Below are positions 43,344 to 54,573 of a DNA stretch of 64,000 nt, piece after piece. Position 1 is the first letter of the stretch. The number at the start of each line of letters is the position of its first letter. The position numbers were made by a program, and so were the translations under genes. Source of the stretch: Pyxidicoccus sp. MSG2 (GTDB lineage Bacteria > Myxococcota > Myxococcia > Myxococcales > Myxococcaceae); assembly GCF_026626705.1 (NCBI RefSeq), contig NZ_JAPNKC010000001.1, positions 3,472,001 through 3,536,000 of the forward strand, in the 5' to 3' direction. The notes under the pieces are model-generated. The model was not told where the DNA came from and searched no databases. It saw only the letters and a program-made list of their open reading frames with translations.

Positions 43344-46300
43344 CTACGAGGGCGAGCGCAGCTTCGCGCCGAAGGCCAGCAGCCGCTCGCGGGCCTTCAG
43401 CAGCTTCTCGCGGGGGATGGAGAATACCGCGCGCACGCGCTCCGAATCACCACACCACGGACCACCGTTGAGCACCACGTGGGTGTGCGCATAGACGAGC
43501 GCGGGCAGGTTCTCCGGCGTGAGGCGCTCGCCGTCCACCTCGCGGCCCAGCCACGCCGTCATTCGAGGCGCCAGGAAGAGGCCGCCCGCGTCGCTCGCGT
43601 CCGAGCGCCCGTCGCCCGGCAGCGCCTGCGCCAGCAGCTCGCGCTTCTCCGCCAGGTCCCGGCGCATCTTCGCCAGGAAGGTGCGCAGCGCGCGGTGCCG
43701 TGACGGGTAGAGGAGCTGCCCGTCCGGGCTGCGCGCATAGGCCGCGTAGAGGTACGCCGCGGCGCGCGCCGTCACCAGGTGCAGCACGCCCGGGCCGCTG
43801 TCGCGCACGGCCGCGGCCAGGGCCCTGTCGCGCGTGGCGAGCCAGCCCACGCGCAGGCCACCCGCGGCGAACTCCTTGGACAGGCCGCCCAGCAGCACCG
43901 TACGCGCGCCCACGCCGGGCACCGCTCCCTCCAGCGTCACCGGGCTGTGCACCGTCTCCGCCGTGGGGCTGGTGAGGTTGACCAGCCCGAAGATTTCGTC
44001 CGACACCAGCAGGCAGCGCTGCTCCACCACATAGGTGGCCAGCGCCACCAGTTCCTCCTGTGCGAGGTAGGCGCCGGTGGGGTTGGACGGCTGCGAGACG
44101 ACGACCGCATCCGGGGCCGCACCGCCCTGCCCCCGCCGCGCGAGCAGGCCGGACAGCGGGCCCTGCTCCACCTCACAGCCGGCGGACACGAAGGTGGGCG
44201 GCAGCACGCCGTAGCAGGGCGTGACCAGGAACACGCGCGGCACGCGCCCCAACCGCTGGCGCAGCGCCACGCCCAGGTGGTGGATGAGCGGCCAGACGCC
44301 GGGCGCCACCGCCAGGTCCTCCGGCGCGTAGCGCGCGGCGCGCGACTCCAGCAGGAAGGCGGCCACCGCCTCCGTCAACCCCGTCTGCGAGCCCGAGTCG
44401 CGCGGCGCCGTGCCCGCGGCGATGAGCCCCTCCACCAGCGGCGCGGGCAGCGGCCCCTCGTTCTCCCCGTAGTCCAGCCGCACCAACTCCGCGTCGTCCT
44501 CGCGGAACACCTTCGGCGCGAAGGCGGGGAAGCCCGCGAGCTTCGCGATGCGCTTGGAGCGGGGCAGCGGTACCGCCGGAGGCTTCCGGGCCGCGGGCAC
44601 CTCCGGCTCCTTGAAGGAGATGCGGAAGGACAGCAGGTCCGCGAAGGTGCGCTCGTAGAACCACTCCGCCAGCGTGCTGATGCGCGAGTACGTCACCTCC
44701 GCCGCCACCTCCAGGTCCGCGCGCAAGGGCTCCGGCACGGGCAACAGCAGGGTCAGCTCCAGGTCCGGCCACACCGCGTTCTTGATGAGGCCGTAGAGCA
44801 CGACGAGGTTCGGCGCGTACGGCTCGCGCGCGAGGAACTCGAAGAGCGTGCGGGGCTCCACCGCGCCGGTGATGTTGAAGAAGGCGCTCTCGTCCAGCAC
44901 CACCCAGATGCCCCGCCGCGCCGTCTCCGCGAGGATGTCGCGCAGCACCGCCAGGTTGGTGCGCTCGCCCGGCTCCACCGTCAGCAGCACCAGCTTCACG
45001 TCGAAGGCGGCCAGGAGCCGGCGCACCTCCTCCAGTGTGGTGTGCGTCACCGTGGCGCGCACGCCCGCCTTCTCCAGCGCCCGCGCGTAGAGCGGGTGCA
45101 GGCTGCGCGACACCAGCACCTCGTCGCCCGCGTCGCACGTGGCCATCAGCAGCGAATAGACGGCCTGCTCCCGCTCGGGCGCGACGAACAGCTCCTCCTC
45201 CGCCAGCCGCAGCCCGAAGTACCGCTCCAGGTAGCGCACCACGCGGCGGCGGAAGGACGCGTCCCCCGCCTCGTGCGCGTACGGCATCAGCGGCCCGCGC
45301 GACAGCCGCGCCGCCAATTCCGCCACGAAGCCGAGCTGCTCCGCCGACGCCGCGCCCAAATCGAGCTCCTCCTGCAGGGACGCGGCGCCCAATTCGCGCA
45401 GGGCCGCGCGCAGGGCCAGCGTCTCGCGGGGCAGCGCGAGCTGCGCTTCCCACACCGCCACCTCGTGCCACACCGGGTGGCCCGCCTGCAGCCAGCCCAG
45501 CGCCGTGGCCGCGCGCAGTGGCTCCGGGCTGCGGGCCTCCATGAAGAACTCGAACTCGCGCCCGGTGCGCTGCTCCAGCGCCACCAGTGGGCGGATGTCC
45601 GTGTCCGCCGCCTGCATCACCCGCCGCGCCACGCGCACCTTCGGCGTGAAGCCGCGCCGGGTCAGCATGCGCTGGATGATGGGACGTCCCGGCCGGCCCG
45701 CGAGGTTGAGCAACAGCCGCCCGCCCGGCGCCAGCCGCTCCGGTGCTTCATCCAACAGTCGCGCGATGAGCCCGAGCCCGAAGTGGTCCTCGTAGACGTT
45801 CTGCAGCGTGCAGTAGTTGGACAGGTCGTACAGCGCCTGCTCGTCGGCCTGGGACAGCTCGGCCGGCAACTCCTGCTCCTCCCCGCGCAGCACCTGGGGG
45901 ATGCAGCCCACCACGAAGTCCCACGGGGCCTCCGAGGGTATGCCGCGCAACAGGTCGCTCTCCCCGAAGGACAGGCGCGACACCAGCGCCTCGTCGCCGT
46001 TGAGCCACGCGTTGCACCGCGCCACCACGGGTGAGTGCGGGTTGAGGTCCGCGCCGTGCACGTGCGCCAGCCGGGTGAACTTCGCGAGCGCGATGCAGAT
46101 CCACCCCGAGCCCGCCCCTACTTCCACCAGCCGCTTTCCCGCGTACTCGTCCAGCGGCACGCTCATCAGGCCTTCCATGAACGTGTAGGCCCACGCCTCG
46201 GGGGCGAAGATGGACGGCAGCAGGAACAGCTCCAGCCGCTCCTGCGACGCCCCCACCGCCACCGTCACCGTCACCAGCCGCAGCGGCGCCGTCTCCGGCC

Positions 46301-46433
46301 GGTTGCGGGCGGCGTCGGCCAGCTCACGCAATTCCGTCAGCGCGCGGGGACGTCGGTCCGGGTGGGACAGGTCCTCCGACAGCGCGCGCAGCAGGTGGAA
46401 GGCATCGCGAGGTGAGGCGGGGTAGGTAGCCAT
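43344..46433 (-). CDS. Plant-type methionine S-methyltransferase-like protein (methyltransferase + aminotransferase fold)
   Basis: From the ATG at 46433 the protein has 1029 residues, close to plant methionine S-methyltransferase (MMT, about 1070). From memory of the plant family, several blocks match closely: LLPSIFAPEAWAYTFMEGL, SAM motif EVGAGSGWICIALA, VVGCIPQVL, LSNYCTLQNVYEDHFGLGLI and VMQAADTDIRPLVALEQ. MMT makes S-methylmethionine from methionine and SAM. Residues about 370-640 resemble a degenerate aminotransferase; about 640-1029 are a full fold-type I aminotransferase with SNPTGAY, SDEIFGL and K853 in GLSKEFAAGGLRVGW. Transaminase-type activity therefore remains possible. No obvious Shine-Dalgarno; an in-frame ATG at 46484 is the alternative start. 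Confidence 0.85.
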   Translation of the reverse strand: MATYPASPRDAFHLLRALSEDLSHPDRRPRALTELRELADAARNRPETAPLRLVTVTVAVGASQERLELFLLPSIFAPEAWAYTFMEGLMSVPLDEYAGKRLVEVGAGSGWICIALAKFTRLAHVHGADLNPHSPVVARCNAWLNGDEALVSRLSFGESDLLRGIPSEAPWDFVVGCIPQVLRGEEQELPAELSQADEQALYDLSNYCTLQNVYEDHFGLGLIARLLDEAPERLAPGGRLLLNLAGRPGRPIIQRMLTRRGFTPKVRVARRVMQAADTDIRPLVALEQRTGREFEFFMEARSPEPLRAATALGWLQAGHPVWHEVAVWEAQLALPRETLALRAALRELGAASLQEELDLGAASAEQLGFVAELAARLSRGPLMPYAHEAGDASFRRRVVRYLERYFGLRLAEEELFVAPEREQAVYSLLMATCDAGDEVLVSRSLHPLYARALEKAGVRATVTHTTLEEVRRLLAAFDVKLVLLTVEPGERTNLAVLRDILAETARRGIWVVLDESAFFNITGAVEPRTLFEFLAREPYAPNLVVLYGLIKNAVWPDLELTLLLPVPEPLRADLEVAAEVTYSRISTLAEWFYERTFADLLSFRISFKEPEVPAARKPPAVPLPRSKRIAKLAGFPAFAPKVFREDDAELVRLDYGENEGPLPAPLVEGLIAAGTAPRDSGSQTGLTEAVAAFLLESRAARYAPEDLAVAPGVWPLIHHLGVALRQRLGRVPRVFLVTPCYGVLPPTFVSAGCEVEQGPLSGLLARRGQGGAAPDAVVVSQPSNPTGAYLAQEELVALATYVVEQRCLLVSDEIFGLVNLTSPTAETVHSPVTLEGAVPGVGARTVLLGGLSKEFAAGGLRVGWLATRDRALAAAVRDSGPGVLHLVTARAAAYLYAAYARSPDGQLLYPSRHRALRTFLAKMRRDLAEKRELLAQALPGDGRSDASDAGGLFLAPRMTAWLGREVDGERLTPENLPALVYAHTHVVLNGGPWCGDSERVRAVFSIPREKLLKARERLLAFGAKLRSPS

Positions 46434-46660
46434 GGCGCGCGGACTGTCCCGGGGGACCAGGGCCCTGTCAACGACGACACCCATCCCCCGTCCACGAGAC
46501 TCCTGGCGCCCCGACGCAACAGGTTGGCGCCCAGGGGCGAGTCAAGAATTCAAGGCATGGCCGTAATAAGGGGTGAGCAGTCCGGCGCGCGGGACTGACG
46601 AAGAAACATCGATGTCGCTCATGCCTGTGGATGGAACCCCGTAGTGGAGAGGGGGCAGTG

Positions 46661-47077
46661 ATGGAGATGAACATCTGGTCGCCGGTGTTGACCGGCATGG
46701 TGGGGATGACGAGCGCGCAGCCGTTGAAGCAAAGGGTCCCGAGGGACCCCGCGCGCAAGCGGTGGGAGGCGCAATCGTGGCGTCGGCAGCTTCGCAACCC
46801 GGGGGAGTACGAGACACCGGTGGCGCGTGGCGCGTTGGTGCAGGCGCTGGTGGCGGAGGGTTTCACGGTGGACGCGGAGGTCGCCCGTTTCGCAGGGGCG
46901 GCGGAGGACCGGGCCTGCATCAGCATCGCGCAGGTGGTCCGCTTCGCGGACACGCTGGCCCTGCGCATGGCGCTGGCCCGCACGGATGACCAGGTGCTGC
47001 AGCTTGCGCACCTGCGCCGCAACGCCGAGGAGCTGGCGGAGCGGATGATTGAGTGGGCCAACGTCGGCCGCCTCTAG
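46661..47077 (+). CDS. Small protein of unknown function
   Basis: A 138-residue product; GAGAGGGGG lies upstream of ATG 46661, and ATG 46631 is an alternative. The N-terminus is weakly hydrophobic (MNIWSPVLTGMVGMTSAQ), the rest helical and rich in Ala, Arg and Glu. Third codon positions have the strong G/C bias of the real genes here, which supports coding. I recognise no family. It is divergent from the methionine S-methyltransferase gene across 227 bp. Confidence 0.6.
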   Translation: MEMNIWSPVLTGMVGMTSAQPLKQRVPRDPARKRWEAQSWRRQLRNPGEYETPVARGALVQALVAEGFTVDAEVARFAGAAEDRACISIAQVVRFADTLALRMALARTDDQVLQLAHLRRNAEELAERMIEWANVGRL

Positions 47078-47386
47078 AAGGAGGCACGGCGGGCGCCCAC
47101 ATGAGGAGCAGCGGCATGATGAGGGCAGCCCGTCCCAGACAGACGCGCCGGGAAGTTCCGGCGAGCAACACACTCGCGGGGCCACGCGCCACCCGGCCAC
47201 ACGCGCCCGGTGCGCTGCGGCGGCAGGTGCTGCGGAGCGCTGCCGGGGAGAAGACGGCCGGTACTCCGGACGGACTGGCGCCGCCCTGCTGGCTCGCCCG
47301 CCTTCTCTCGAACGGGTGACACTCCGGGAGAGGGAGCGGGCGCGTCATCCTTGACAGCCCCGGAGCCCGGCTGTTCTCACGGGGAC
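47078..47386. other. Spacer without supported gene
   Basis: The 309-bp gap holds a short Arg-rich reading frame from an ATG at 47101 to 47319 with GGAGG upstream, but its codon usage is weaker than in neighbours and I do not call it. A TTGACA hexamer lies at 47351-47356; 17 bp downstream is only TTCTCA, so a sigma-70 promoter is doubtful. Nothing else is evident. Confidence 0.4.
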
Positions 47387-48778
47387 ATGTTCTCCTCGCT
47401 CGTCCTGGCGGCCACCCTGGCCGCGGCTCCCGCTCCCCGCTCCGCCGCGTCGGCCCAGACTGTCGTCCACGTCCCGAAGCTGGATGCGATGGCGGGCCTG
47501 TCCGCCTTCCTGGAGCGCGCGGGCACCCACGCGCCGGTGCTGCGTCCGTCCGCCTGGCGCGGGGAGCTGCACCCCTTCCTCGTCATCGACCCGACGAAGC
47601 CCGAGACGCTCTCCGCGGCCGGGTTGGACGCGGCGGGCCCGGCCACGGTGTCCCTGCGCGAGGACGGCCGCGTGTCCTGCCTGCGCGTGAAGGACGCGAA
47701 GCTCTTCCAGACGAAGGCCGCCGAGGCCATCACCGCCGCCGGTGGCGACGAGCCGAAGCCCGCAACGTCGAAGGGCGTGACGACGGTGAGCGTGTCGCGC
47801 GCGGCGGGCGGCGCCATGGGCTATGCCCTCAAGGGCCAGGACGTGTGCTCTTTCGGCGCCACCGATGCGGGCGGGCCCGCGCTGCTGAAGGAGGCGGTGA
47901 AGCTGGTGGGCAAGGCGCCCACGCCGGACGCACGGCTGGGCAAGGTGACGGGCGTGGCGTACCTCGCGACCGGCGGCACGGTGGTGGGGCTGGACGGCAC
48001 GGGCACGGCGCTGAAGGTGGATGGCACCGCGTTGAAGCTGCCGCTGCCTCCCTTCCAGGCGAAGAGCACCAGTCCCTACGGGGCGATGAAGGCGGACGGC
48101 ATGTTCTTCTCGCGCGCGGCGGTGGCGCCCGCGGGCGTGGCGCAGGCAGTGGGCTCGCTGCGCGCCACCATCCAGTCCGTGTGCCCCGCGTGCCCGAAGG
48201 AGCAGGTGCAGGCCATGACGGACACGGTGGCGAAGCAGCTCACCGGCAACCTGCTGGTGAACATGATGGACACCGTGCAGGTGCGCGGCTCCCTGCGGGC
48301 GCCGGAGACGCGCTTCTTCGCCGTGCGTCAGGCGCTGGCCGCGGAGGTGACGGACGCGGCGGCGGTGAAGTCCGCGCTGGCGCCCATGGGCAGCTTCCCG
48401 GGCGCGAAGGCGCTGGCGGACGGCTGGGCCCTGACGGTGAAGGGCGGCAGCCTCTTCGTGCGGCTCAAGGACAAGCAATTGGTGGTGGGCAACGACGAGA
48501 CGGTGACGCAGGCCACGCTGGCCGCGCTGCCGGCGGCGGGCGCGAAGCTGGAGCGCGCGGCCGACTTCTCGCTGGACCCCAAGCGCCTGACGCGCGGGCT
48601 CAACCAGGTGTCGCTGGCGGACGTGCTCGCGGACGAGCAGCTCGCCGCGCTCTTCGCCATCAGCTCGGAATTGGGCCCGCTGCTGGAGCAGAGCGAGCGA
48701 ATCACCGGGTGGATGGACAGCGTCCCCGGCGGCGCGCACCACTTCTCCCTCACCTGGACGCTGCCGGCGGCGAAGTAG
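47387..48778 (+). CDS. Secreted protein of unknown function
   Basis: A 463-residue protein with signal peptide MFSSLVLAATLAAAPAPRSA. The body alternates beta-rich and helical segments. It contains a C-P-A-C pair (VCPACPKEQ) and no catalytic signature I recognise. Composition (Ala, Lys, Gly, Val) suggests a soluble periplasmic protein. The gene stands between a small unknown gene and a rhomboid gene on the same strand, with 166 bp to the latter. The start follows ACGGGGAC at short spacing and gives a proper signal peptide. Confidence 0.75.
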   Translation: MFSSLVLAATLAAAPAPRSAASAQTVVHVPKLDAMAGLSAFLERAGTHAPVLRPSAWRGELHPFLVIDPTKPETLSAAGLDAAGPATVSLREDGRVSCLRVKDAKLFQTKAAEAITAAGGDEPKPATSKGVTTVSVSRAAGGAMGYALKGQDVCSFGATDAGGPALLKEAVKLVGKAPTPDARLGKVTGVAYLATGGTVVGLDGTGTALKVDGTALKLPLPPFQAKSTSPYGAMKADGMFFSRAAVAPAGVAQAVGSLRATIQSVCPACPKEQVQAMTDTVAKQLTGNLLVNMMDTVQVRGSLRAPETRFFAVRQALAAEVTDAAAVKSALAPMGSFPGAKALADGWALTVKGGSLFVRLKDKQLVVGNDETVTQATLAALPAAGAKLERAADFSLDPKRLTRGLNQVSLADVLADEQLAALFAISSELGPLLEQSERITGWMDSVPGGAHHFSLTWTLPAAK

Positions 48779-48809
48779 GCCCGCCCGTCTCCCCCCCACC
48801 TGGAGCGCC

Positions 48810-48827
48810 GCCCCGCTGTGACGGGGC
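48810..48827. terminator. Hairpin after the secreted protein gene
   Basis: GCCCCG (48810-48815) pairs with CGGGGC (48822-48827) around a 6-nt loop, 32 bp after the stop codon. No T-run follows, so terminator function is uncertain. Confidence 0.35.
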
Positions 48828-48944
48828 GTGCCAGACGCCAGGGAAGCGCGGCATGATAGACGACGGGAGCGCACGCGCCGGGAGACTCCGGGCATCGCGT
48901 GACTCGTGGGGCGCCGTTGCCGCCCCTTGGGGGGACCTGCCGCG

Positions 48945-50921
48945 ATGATGATCTTCCTGCCACTGGGTGTGGACGGAGCGGAGCTGGACCGCCTGCCCCG
49001 CGTGTCCATCGGCATCGCCGTCGTGTGCGCCCTCGCGTTCGTCGCCACGTGGGTCATCCCCTCCGAGCCCCTGGGCGTGGGCGATGAAGACATCAACCAG
49101 TTGGCGGAGCAGTCGCTCACGCACTCCGAGCTGGTGTTCCCCGCCGCCTGCTCCGAGCGCTTCCTGTCCGACCACGGCCGGAAGCTGATTGCGAAGCTGC
49201 GCCAACAGGCGAAGGAGAACGACGACCCTTCCGTGGACGTGGCGAAGCGCCAGCAGCAACTGGACGCGCGCTGCGATGAGCTGATGGTCAGGACCGACAG
49301 CTCGTCGCTGCGGCGCTTCGCGCTGGTGCCCGCGCGAGGAATCGCCCAGCCCGGCTGGCTGACGTGCATGTTCCTACACCTCGGGTGGATGCACCTGCTG
49401 GGCAACATGCTCTTCTTCTACGTCGTGGGCCTGCTGCTCGAGGACGCCTGGGGACGGCCCCTCTTCGCGGCCTTCTACCTGGCGGGGGGCCTGGTGGCGA
49501 ACCTCGCCCACTTCGCGATCGAGCCCTCCTCGCAGGGGGTGATGGTCGGCGCGTCCGGCGCCGTGGCCGCGTGCATGGGCGCGTTCTGCCTGCGCTTCGC
49601 GCAGCGCCGGGTCCGCGTGGGCTACTTCATCTGGATTCTGCGCATCTGGCGCGGAACCGTCCCCGTGCCCGGCTGGGCCTGGGCGGGCCTGTGGTTCGGC
49701 AACGAGGTGCTGAACTACCTCCTCTGGGGCAACGACACGGGCGTGGCGGTGATGGCCCACATCGGCGGCTTCGCCTTCGGCTTCGCGGGGGCCTCGCTGA
49801 TGCGGGCCACGCGCCTGGAGGAGCGCGTGGTGGCGCCCGCGCTCGCGGCGGCCCAGGGTGGCTGGGTGGCGGACCCCCGCGTGGCGGAAGCGCAGGCGGC
49901 GCTGGACCGGGGAGACCTGAAGGAAGCACGAGAGGGCTTCACGCGCGTGCTGTCCGGCCAGCCGGACCACACGGACTCGCTGCTGGCCCTGGGCCGGATG
50001 GACCTGGAGGACGGGAAGCTCCAGCTCGGCCTCACGCGGGTGGAGCGGGCGCTGAACCTGCTGGCCGGGCGTGCGTCGGCCGAGGCCGTCTGGGGCGCAT
50101 TGGAGCAGCTCGGCACGCTGCTCCCCCTGGAGCGGCTGCGCCCCGCCACCGCCTGGCGCGTGGCGCAGTCCCTGGAGGGAGAGGGCGCTCCGCCCACCGC
50201 CGCGCCCACGACGGAAGCGCTGTACTCCGTGGCCGGCACGGGCTCGGGCACCGTCGCCGTGCGCGCCCTCATCCGGGCCGCGGAATTGCGGCTGGCGCAA
50301 TACAAGCACCCGGAGAAGGCGGGCGAGTACGTGGCCCGCGCGAAGACGCTGCTGACGGGAGACGCCGCCACGCTGGCCGAGCACGTCCAGGCCCTGGAGC
50401 AGCAGGTGGAGCGCTCGCTGGACGAGCGCGGCCGGCGTGGGGTGGAGCCGGGACAACCCGTGCCCGCCATCGACGCGCCCGCCGCGCCTCCGCGCATCAT
50501 CCCCTGCCGCATCCTGGGCCTGAGCGACAAGGCCCTGAGCCTGGAGTCCGCCAACGGCCAGCGCCGCACCCTCGCGGTGACGGAGGTGCTGGCAGTGGCC
50601 GTCGGCATGCTGCCCATCGCTGGGGCTCCGGGTGCGCCGCCCCGCCAGACGGTGCTCACCGACCTGGTGGTGTCCTGGGGCAGCGGCGCCCAGGGGCCGC
50701 TGGTGCTGCGCATCAACGTCCCGGGGCTGTCGCTGCCGCAGCTCTACCCGGGCCTCGCCCAGCGCGACGCGTTCGCGAAACTCATCAGTGACCTGCTGGA
50801 GTACTCCTCCGCCACCGCGCTGCCGGACAGCACGTCGCTCAAGCAGGGGAAGTACCCGAAGTTCGCCAGCGAGGCCGAGCTGAGCCAGCAGTTCTACGGC
50901 GTGGGCTCCGCGGCGGCCTGA
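48945..50921 (+). CDS. Rhomboid intramembrane serine protease with TPR extension
   Basis: From the first of two ATG codons (48945) the protein has 658 residues. The rhomboid core has FLHLGWMHLLGNMLFFYVVG, catalytic S204 in VGASGAV and catalytic H272 in AHIGGFAFGF. A soluble insert of about 100 residues follows the first membrane helix (about 15-38). After residue 310 a cytoplasmic TPR-like region (PRVAEAQAALDRGDLKEARE ...) and a C-terminal beta-rich domain (from about 515) follow. It should cleave membrane substrates within the bilayer. Its stop lies 7 bp from the stop of a convergent site-2-protease gene. Confidence 0.92.
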   Translation: MMIFLPLGVDGAELDRLPRVSIGIAVVCALAFVATWVIPSEPLGVGDEDINQLAEQSLTHSELVFPAACSERFLSDHGRKLIAKLRQQAKENDDPSVDVAKRQQQLDARCDELMVRTDSSSLRRFALVPARGIAQPGWLTCMFLHLGWMHLLGNMLFFYVVGLLLEDAWGRPLFAAFYLAGGLVANLAHFAIEPSSQGVMVGASGAVAACMGAFCLRFAQRRVRVGYFIWILRIWRGTVPVPGWAWAGLWFGNEVLNYLLWGNDTGVAVMAHIGGFAFGFAGASLMRATRLEERVVAPALAAAQGGWVADPRVAEAQAALDRGDLKEAREGFTRVLSGQPDHTDSLLALGRMDLEDGKLQLGLTRVERALNLLAGRASAEAVWGALEQLGTLLPLERLRPATAWRVAQSLEGEGAPPTAAPTTEALYSVAGTGSGTVAVRALIRAAELRLAQYKHPEKAGEYVARAKTLLTGDAATLAEHVQALEQQVERSLDERGRRGVEPGQPVPAIDAPAAPPRIIPCRILGLSDKALSLESANGQRRTLAVTEVLAVAVGMLPIAGAPGAPPRQTVLTDLVVSWGSGAQGPLVLRINVPGLSLPQLYPGLAQRDAFAKLISDLLEYSSATALPDSTSLKQGKYPKFASEAELSQQFYGVGSAAA

Positions 50922-50928
50922 CGCATCG

Positions 50929-52086
50929 TCACGCCGGGCGCTCCTGCTGGAAGTCCCGCGGCCTGGGCCCGGCGCGCTCCTCCCGCGCCTCGTACAGCGC
51001 CAGCCCGCGCTGCACGTCCGCCAGGTCCAGGGTGCCCACCAGGCTCCCGTTCGCCGCCACCACGGCGAGGTGCGGCACCTCGTTCTCCGCCATGCGCCGC
51101 AGCGCGGTCCACCCGTCCTCCTCCATCTCCGCCACCAGCGCCGGCCGCATCAGCTCGCGCGTGGTGCGCGTGGCCCGCTCCGCCTCCGGCACCTGCTGCA
51201 CCGGCTCCAGCCACACCCAGCCCACGGGCCGCCCGTCCTCCGTCACCGGCAGCACCAGTCGCCGCGCCTGCCGCAGCGCCCACATCGCCTCCCACAGCGA
51301 GGACGACGCCTCCACGCCCGCCAGCCGCGGCGTCATCAGCGCCGACACCGGCACGCGCGCCAGCGTGGCCTTCATCCGCACCTGCCGCGCCTCGCCCTCC
51401 GCGCCCAGGTAGATGAACACGGCGATGACCATCATGAACGGGTTGAGCGTCAATGCGCCCCCCAGGCCGAGCAGCACCGCGAAGCCCTGCCCCATCAGCG
51501 ACGCCACCCGCGTCGCGCGCACCGCGCCCAGCCGCCCCGTCAGCGACGCGCGGACGATGCGCCCGCCGTCCATGGGGAACGCGGGCAGCAGGTTGAACAC
51601 GCCCAGGAAGAGGTTGAGGCTCGCCAGGTAGAAGCACGCGAACTGGAGGTTGAAGGAGCGCGTGCCCTGCAGGAGCCACGTCACGGCCCCGAAGACGGCC
51701 GCCAGCAGGAGGCTGGTGAGCGGCCCCACCAGAGCCATCAGCGCCTCGTCCCTCGGGCGCGGCGGCGCCTCCGTCAGCTCCGACACGCCGCCCACCATCA
51801 TCAGCGTAATCGAGCGCACCCGCCCGCCACGGGCCAGCGCGTAGACGGTGTGCGCCAGCTCGTGCACGAACACGGAGAAGAACAGGCCCACCGCCACCCC
51901 CAGCCCCCACCATGCGGGTGAGCCGAGCAGCCGCTCCGGTGGCACCTCGGCCACCTCCGCCGCCCGGCGGAAGGCCCCGCCGAAGCTGAACGCCAGCAGG
52001 GGCAGGATGAGCAACAGCGAGAAGTGGACGCGGATGGGAATGCCGCGGAACGCGCCCACCTGCAGAGAACCTCGAGCAGCGCGCAT
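50929..52086 (-). CDS. Site-2 protease (M50B) with CBS domains
   Basis: From the ATG at 52086 (GGAGGT upstream) the protein has 385 residues. Zinc motif H75-E76-L-A-H79 lies in a membrane helix, with the second ligand motif in [13 protein letters not shown] (about residue 165-178). Six helices are predicted to about residue 235. Residues about 245-365 hold a pair of CBS domains, which often bind adenine nucleotides and could tie activity to energy state. Such proteases clip membrane-bound anti-sigma factors or other regulators. The gene is divergent from the COQ4 gene and convergent with a rhomboid. Confidence 0.93.
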   Translation of the reverse strand: MRAARGSLQVGAFRGIPIRVHFSLLLILPLLAFSFGGAFRRAAEVAEVPPERLLGSPAWWGLGVAVGLFFSVFVHELAHTVYALARGGRVRSITLMMVGGVSELTEAPPRPRDEALMALVGPLTSLLLAAVFGAVTWLLQGTRSFNLQFACFYLASLNLFLGVFNLLPAFPMDGGRIVRASLTGRLGAVRATRVASLMGQGFAVLLGLGGALTLNPFMMVIAVFIYLGAEGEARQVRMKATLARVPVSALMTPRLAGVEASSSLWEAMWALRQARRLVLPVTEDGRPVGWVWLEPVQQVPEAERATRTTRELMRPALVAEMEEDGWTALRRMAENEVPHLAVVAANGSLVGTLDLADVQRGLALYEAREERAGPRPRDFQQERPA

Positions 52087-52125
52087 GGCGGACCTCCAGA
52101 CTCGAAACGTCCGTCCCCCCAACCC

Positions 52126-52139
52126 GGTCCGCACGGACC
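52126..52139. promoter_or_regulatory. 14-bp palindrome in divergent promoter region
   Basis: GGTCCG-CA-CGGACC lies 40 bp upstream of the site-2-protease ATG and about 150 bp upstream of the COQ4 gene. It may be an operator for either direction. Evidence is symmetry and location only. Confidence 0.3.
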
Positions 52140-52291
52140 CGGGAGTTGCCCGTTCGGCCGCCCGCCTCCTGAGTGTCCGCTCCCGGGCGCTCGGGATGTC
52201 CGCCCGCGAGCACCGCTCCGACGCATGCGCCCTCCTCCGCCCCATCCGGCGCGTACCCTGGGCGTCGGACCCCACAGCTCGAGAGGCAGGC

Positions 52292-52981
52292 ATGCGCAAC
52301 CCCGTCGCGTATGCCCGGACGGCGTGGCGCATGGCGCGCGCGCTCCGGGACCCGGAGCAGCTCCAGGACATCCTGGAGCTGGCGGCGGTGCTGGCTCCGC
52401 CCGCCGCCATGCGCAGGCTGGTGGAGCGACTGATGCGGCACGACTCCGCCGCCCGGGCCTTCGTCGAGCGCCCGCGCGTGGGCTTCCTCCACCCGGCCTC
52501 GCTGTGCCACCTCCCGGAAGGGACGCTGGGCCGCGCCTACGCGGACCACCTGTTGGGGAACGGGTTGGACCCGGACGCCCTCCCCGCCCTGGAGGCCCAC
52601 ACGGACGAGGAGTACGTGCGGGCCCACATGCTGGAGTCCCACGACGTCTGGCACGTCCTCACCGGCTTCCACACCGACGTGGCCGGAGAGCTGGGCATCC
52701 AGGCCTTCAGCCTCGCCCAGGTGGGCAGCCCCTTCGCCCTGGGCATCCTCGCGGGGGGGCTGGCCAACACCCTCCTCTACGCCTTCTCCGAGCGGGACGT
52801 GCGCATGCGCGCCATCGTCCGGGGGTGGCTGCTGGGCCACCGCTCCCGCCTCCTCTTCGGCGCGCCCTGGCGCCGGATGTGGGAGTTGCCCCTTGCCGAG
52901 GTGCGGCAGCGTTATGGCCTGGACCTCGCGGCGGTGGACGCCATGCTTCCGGGGAGCGCGGACCCCGCCCAATCGTGCTAG
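52292..52981 (+). CDS. COQ4-like protein
   Basis: A 229-residue protein carrying the COQ4 signature HDxxHx11E exactly: H117-D118-x2-H121-x11-E133 ([12 protein letters not shown] ... GELG), which binds a divalent metal. Eukaryotic COQ4 is needed for coenzyme Q synthesis and acts on the C1 position of the head group. Many bacteria encode homologues of unclear function, including species that use menaquinone. It sits 11 bp before the carboxylase beta gene and is probably in that transcript. Its link with acyl-CoA carboxylation is not obvious. Confidence 0.85.
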   Translation: MRNPVAYARTAWRMARALRDPEQLQDILELAAVLAPPAAMRRLVERLMRHDSAARAFVERPRVGFLHPASLCHLPEGTLGRAYADHLLGNGLDPDALPALEAHTDEEYVRAHMLESHDVWHVLTGFHTDVAGELGIQAFSLAQVGSPFALGILAGGLANTLLYAFSERDVRMRAIVRGWLLGHRSRLLFGAPWRRMWELPLAEVRQRYGLDLAAVDAMLPGSADPAQSC

Positions 52982-52992
52982 AGGGGGCGCAC

Positions 52993-54552
<1,560 letters not shown>

Positions 54553-54573
54553 GGTGTTCCCTCGGCGGCAGGG

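Noticed and set aside
47101..47322. Short Arg-rich frame with GGAGG upstream
   Set aside because: Third-position G/C bias is weaker than in neighbours and no motif is visible. It is described in the spacer entry instead.
47351..47379. TTGACA hexamer as -35 of a promoter for the secreted protein gene
   Set aside because: The hexamer at the right spacing is TTCTCA, and transcription would begin almost at the ATG although a leader seems needed.
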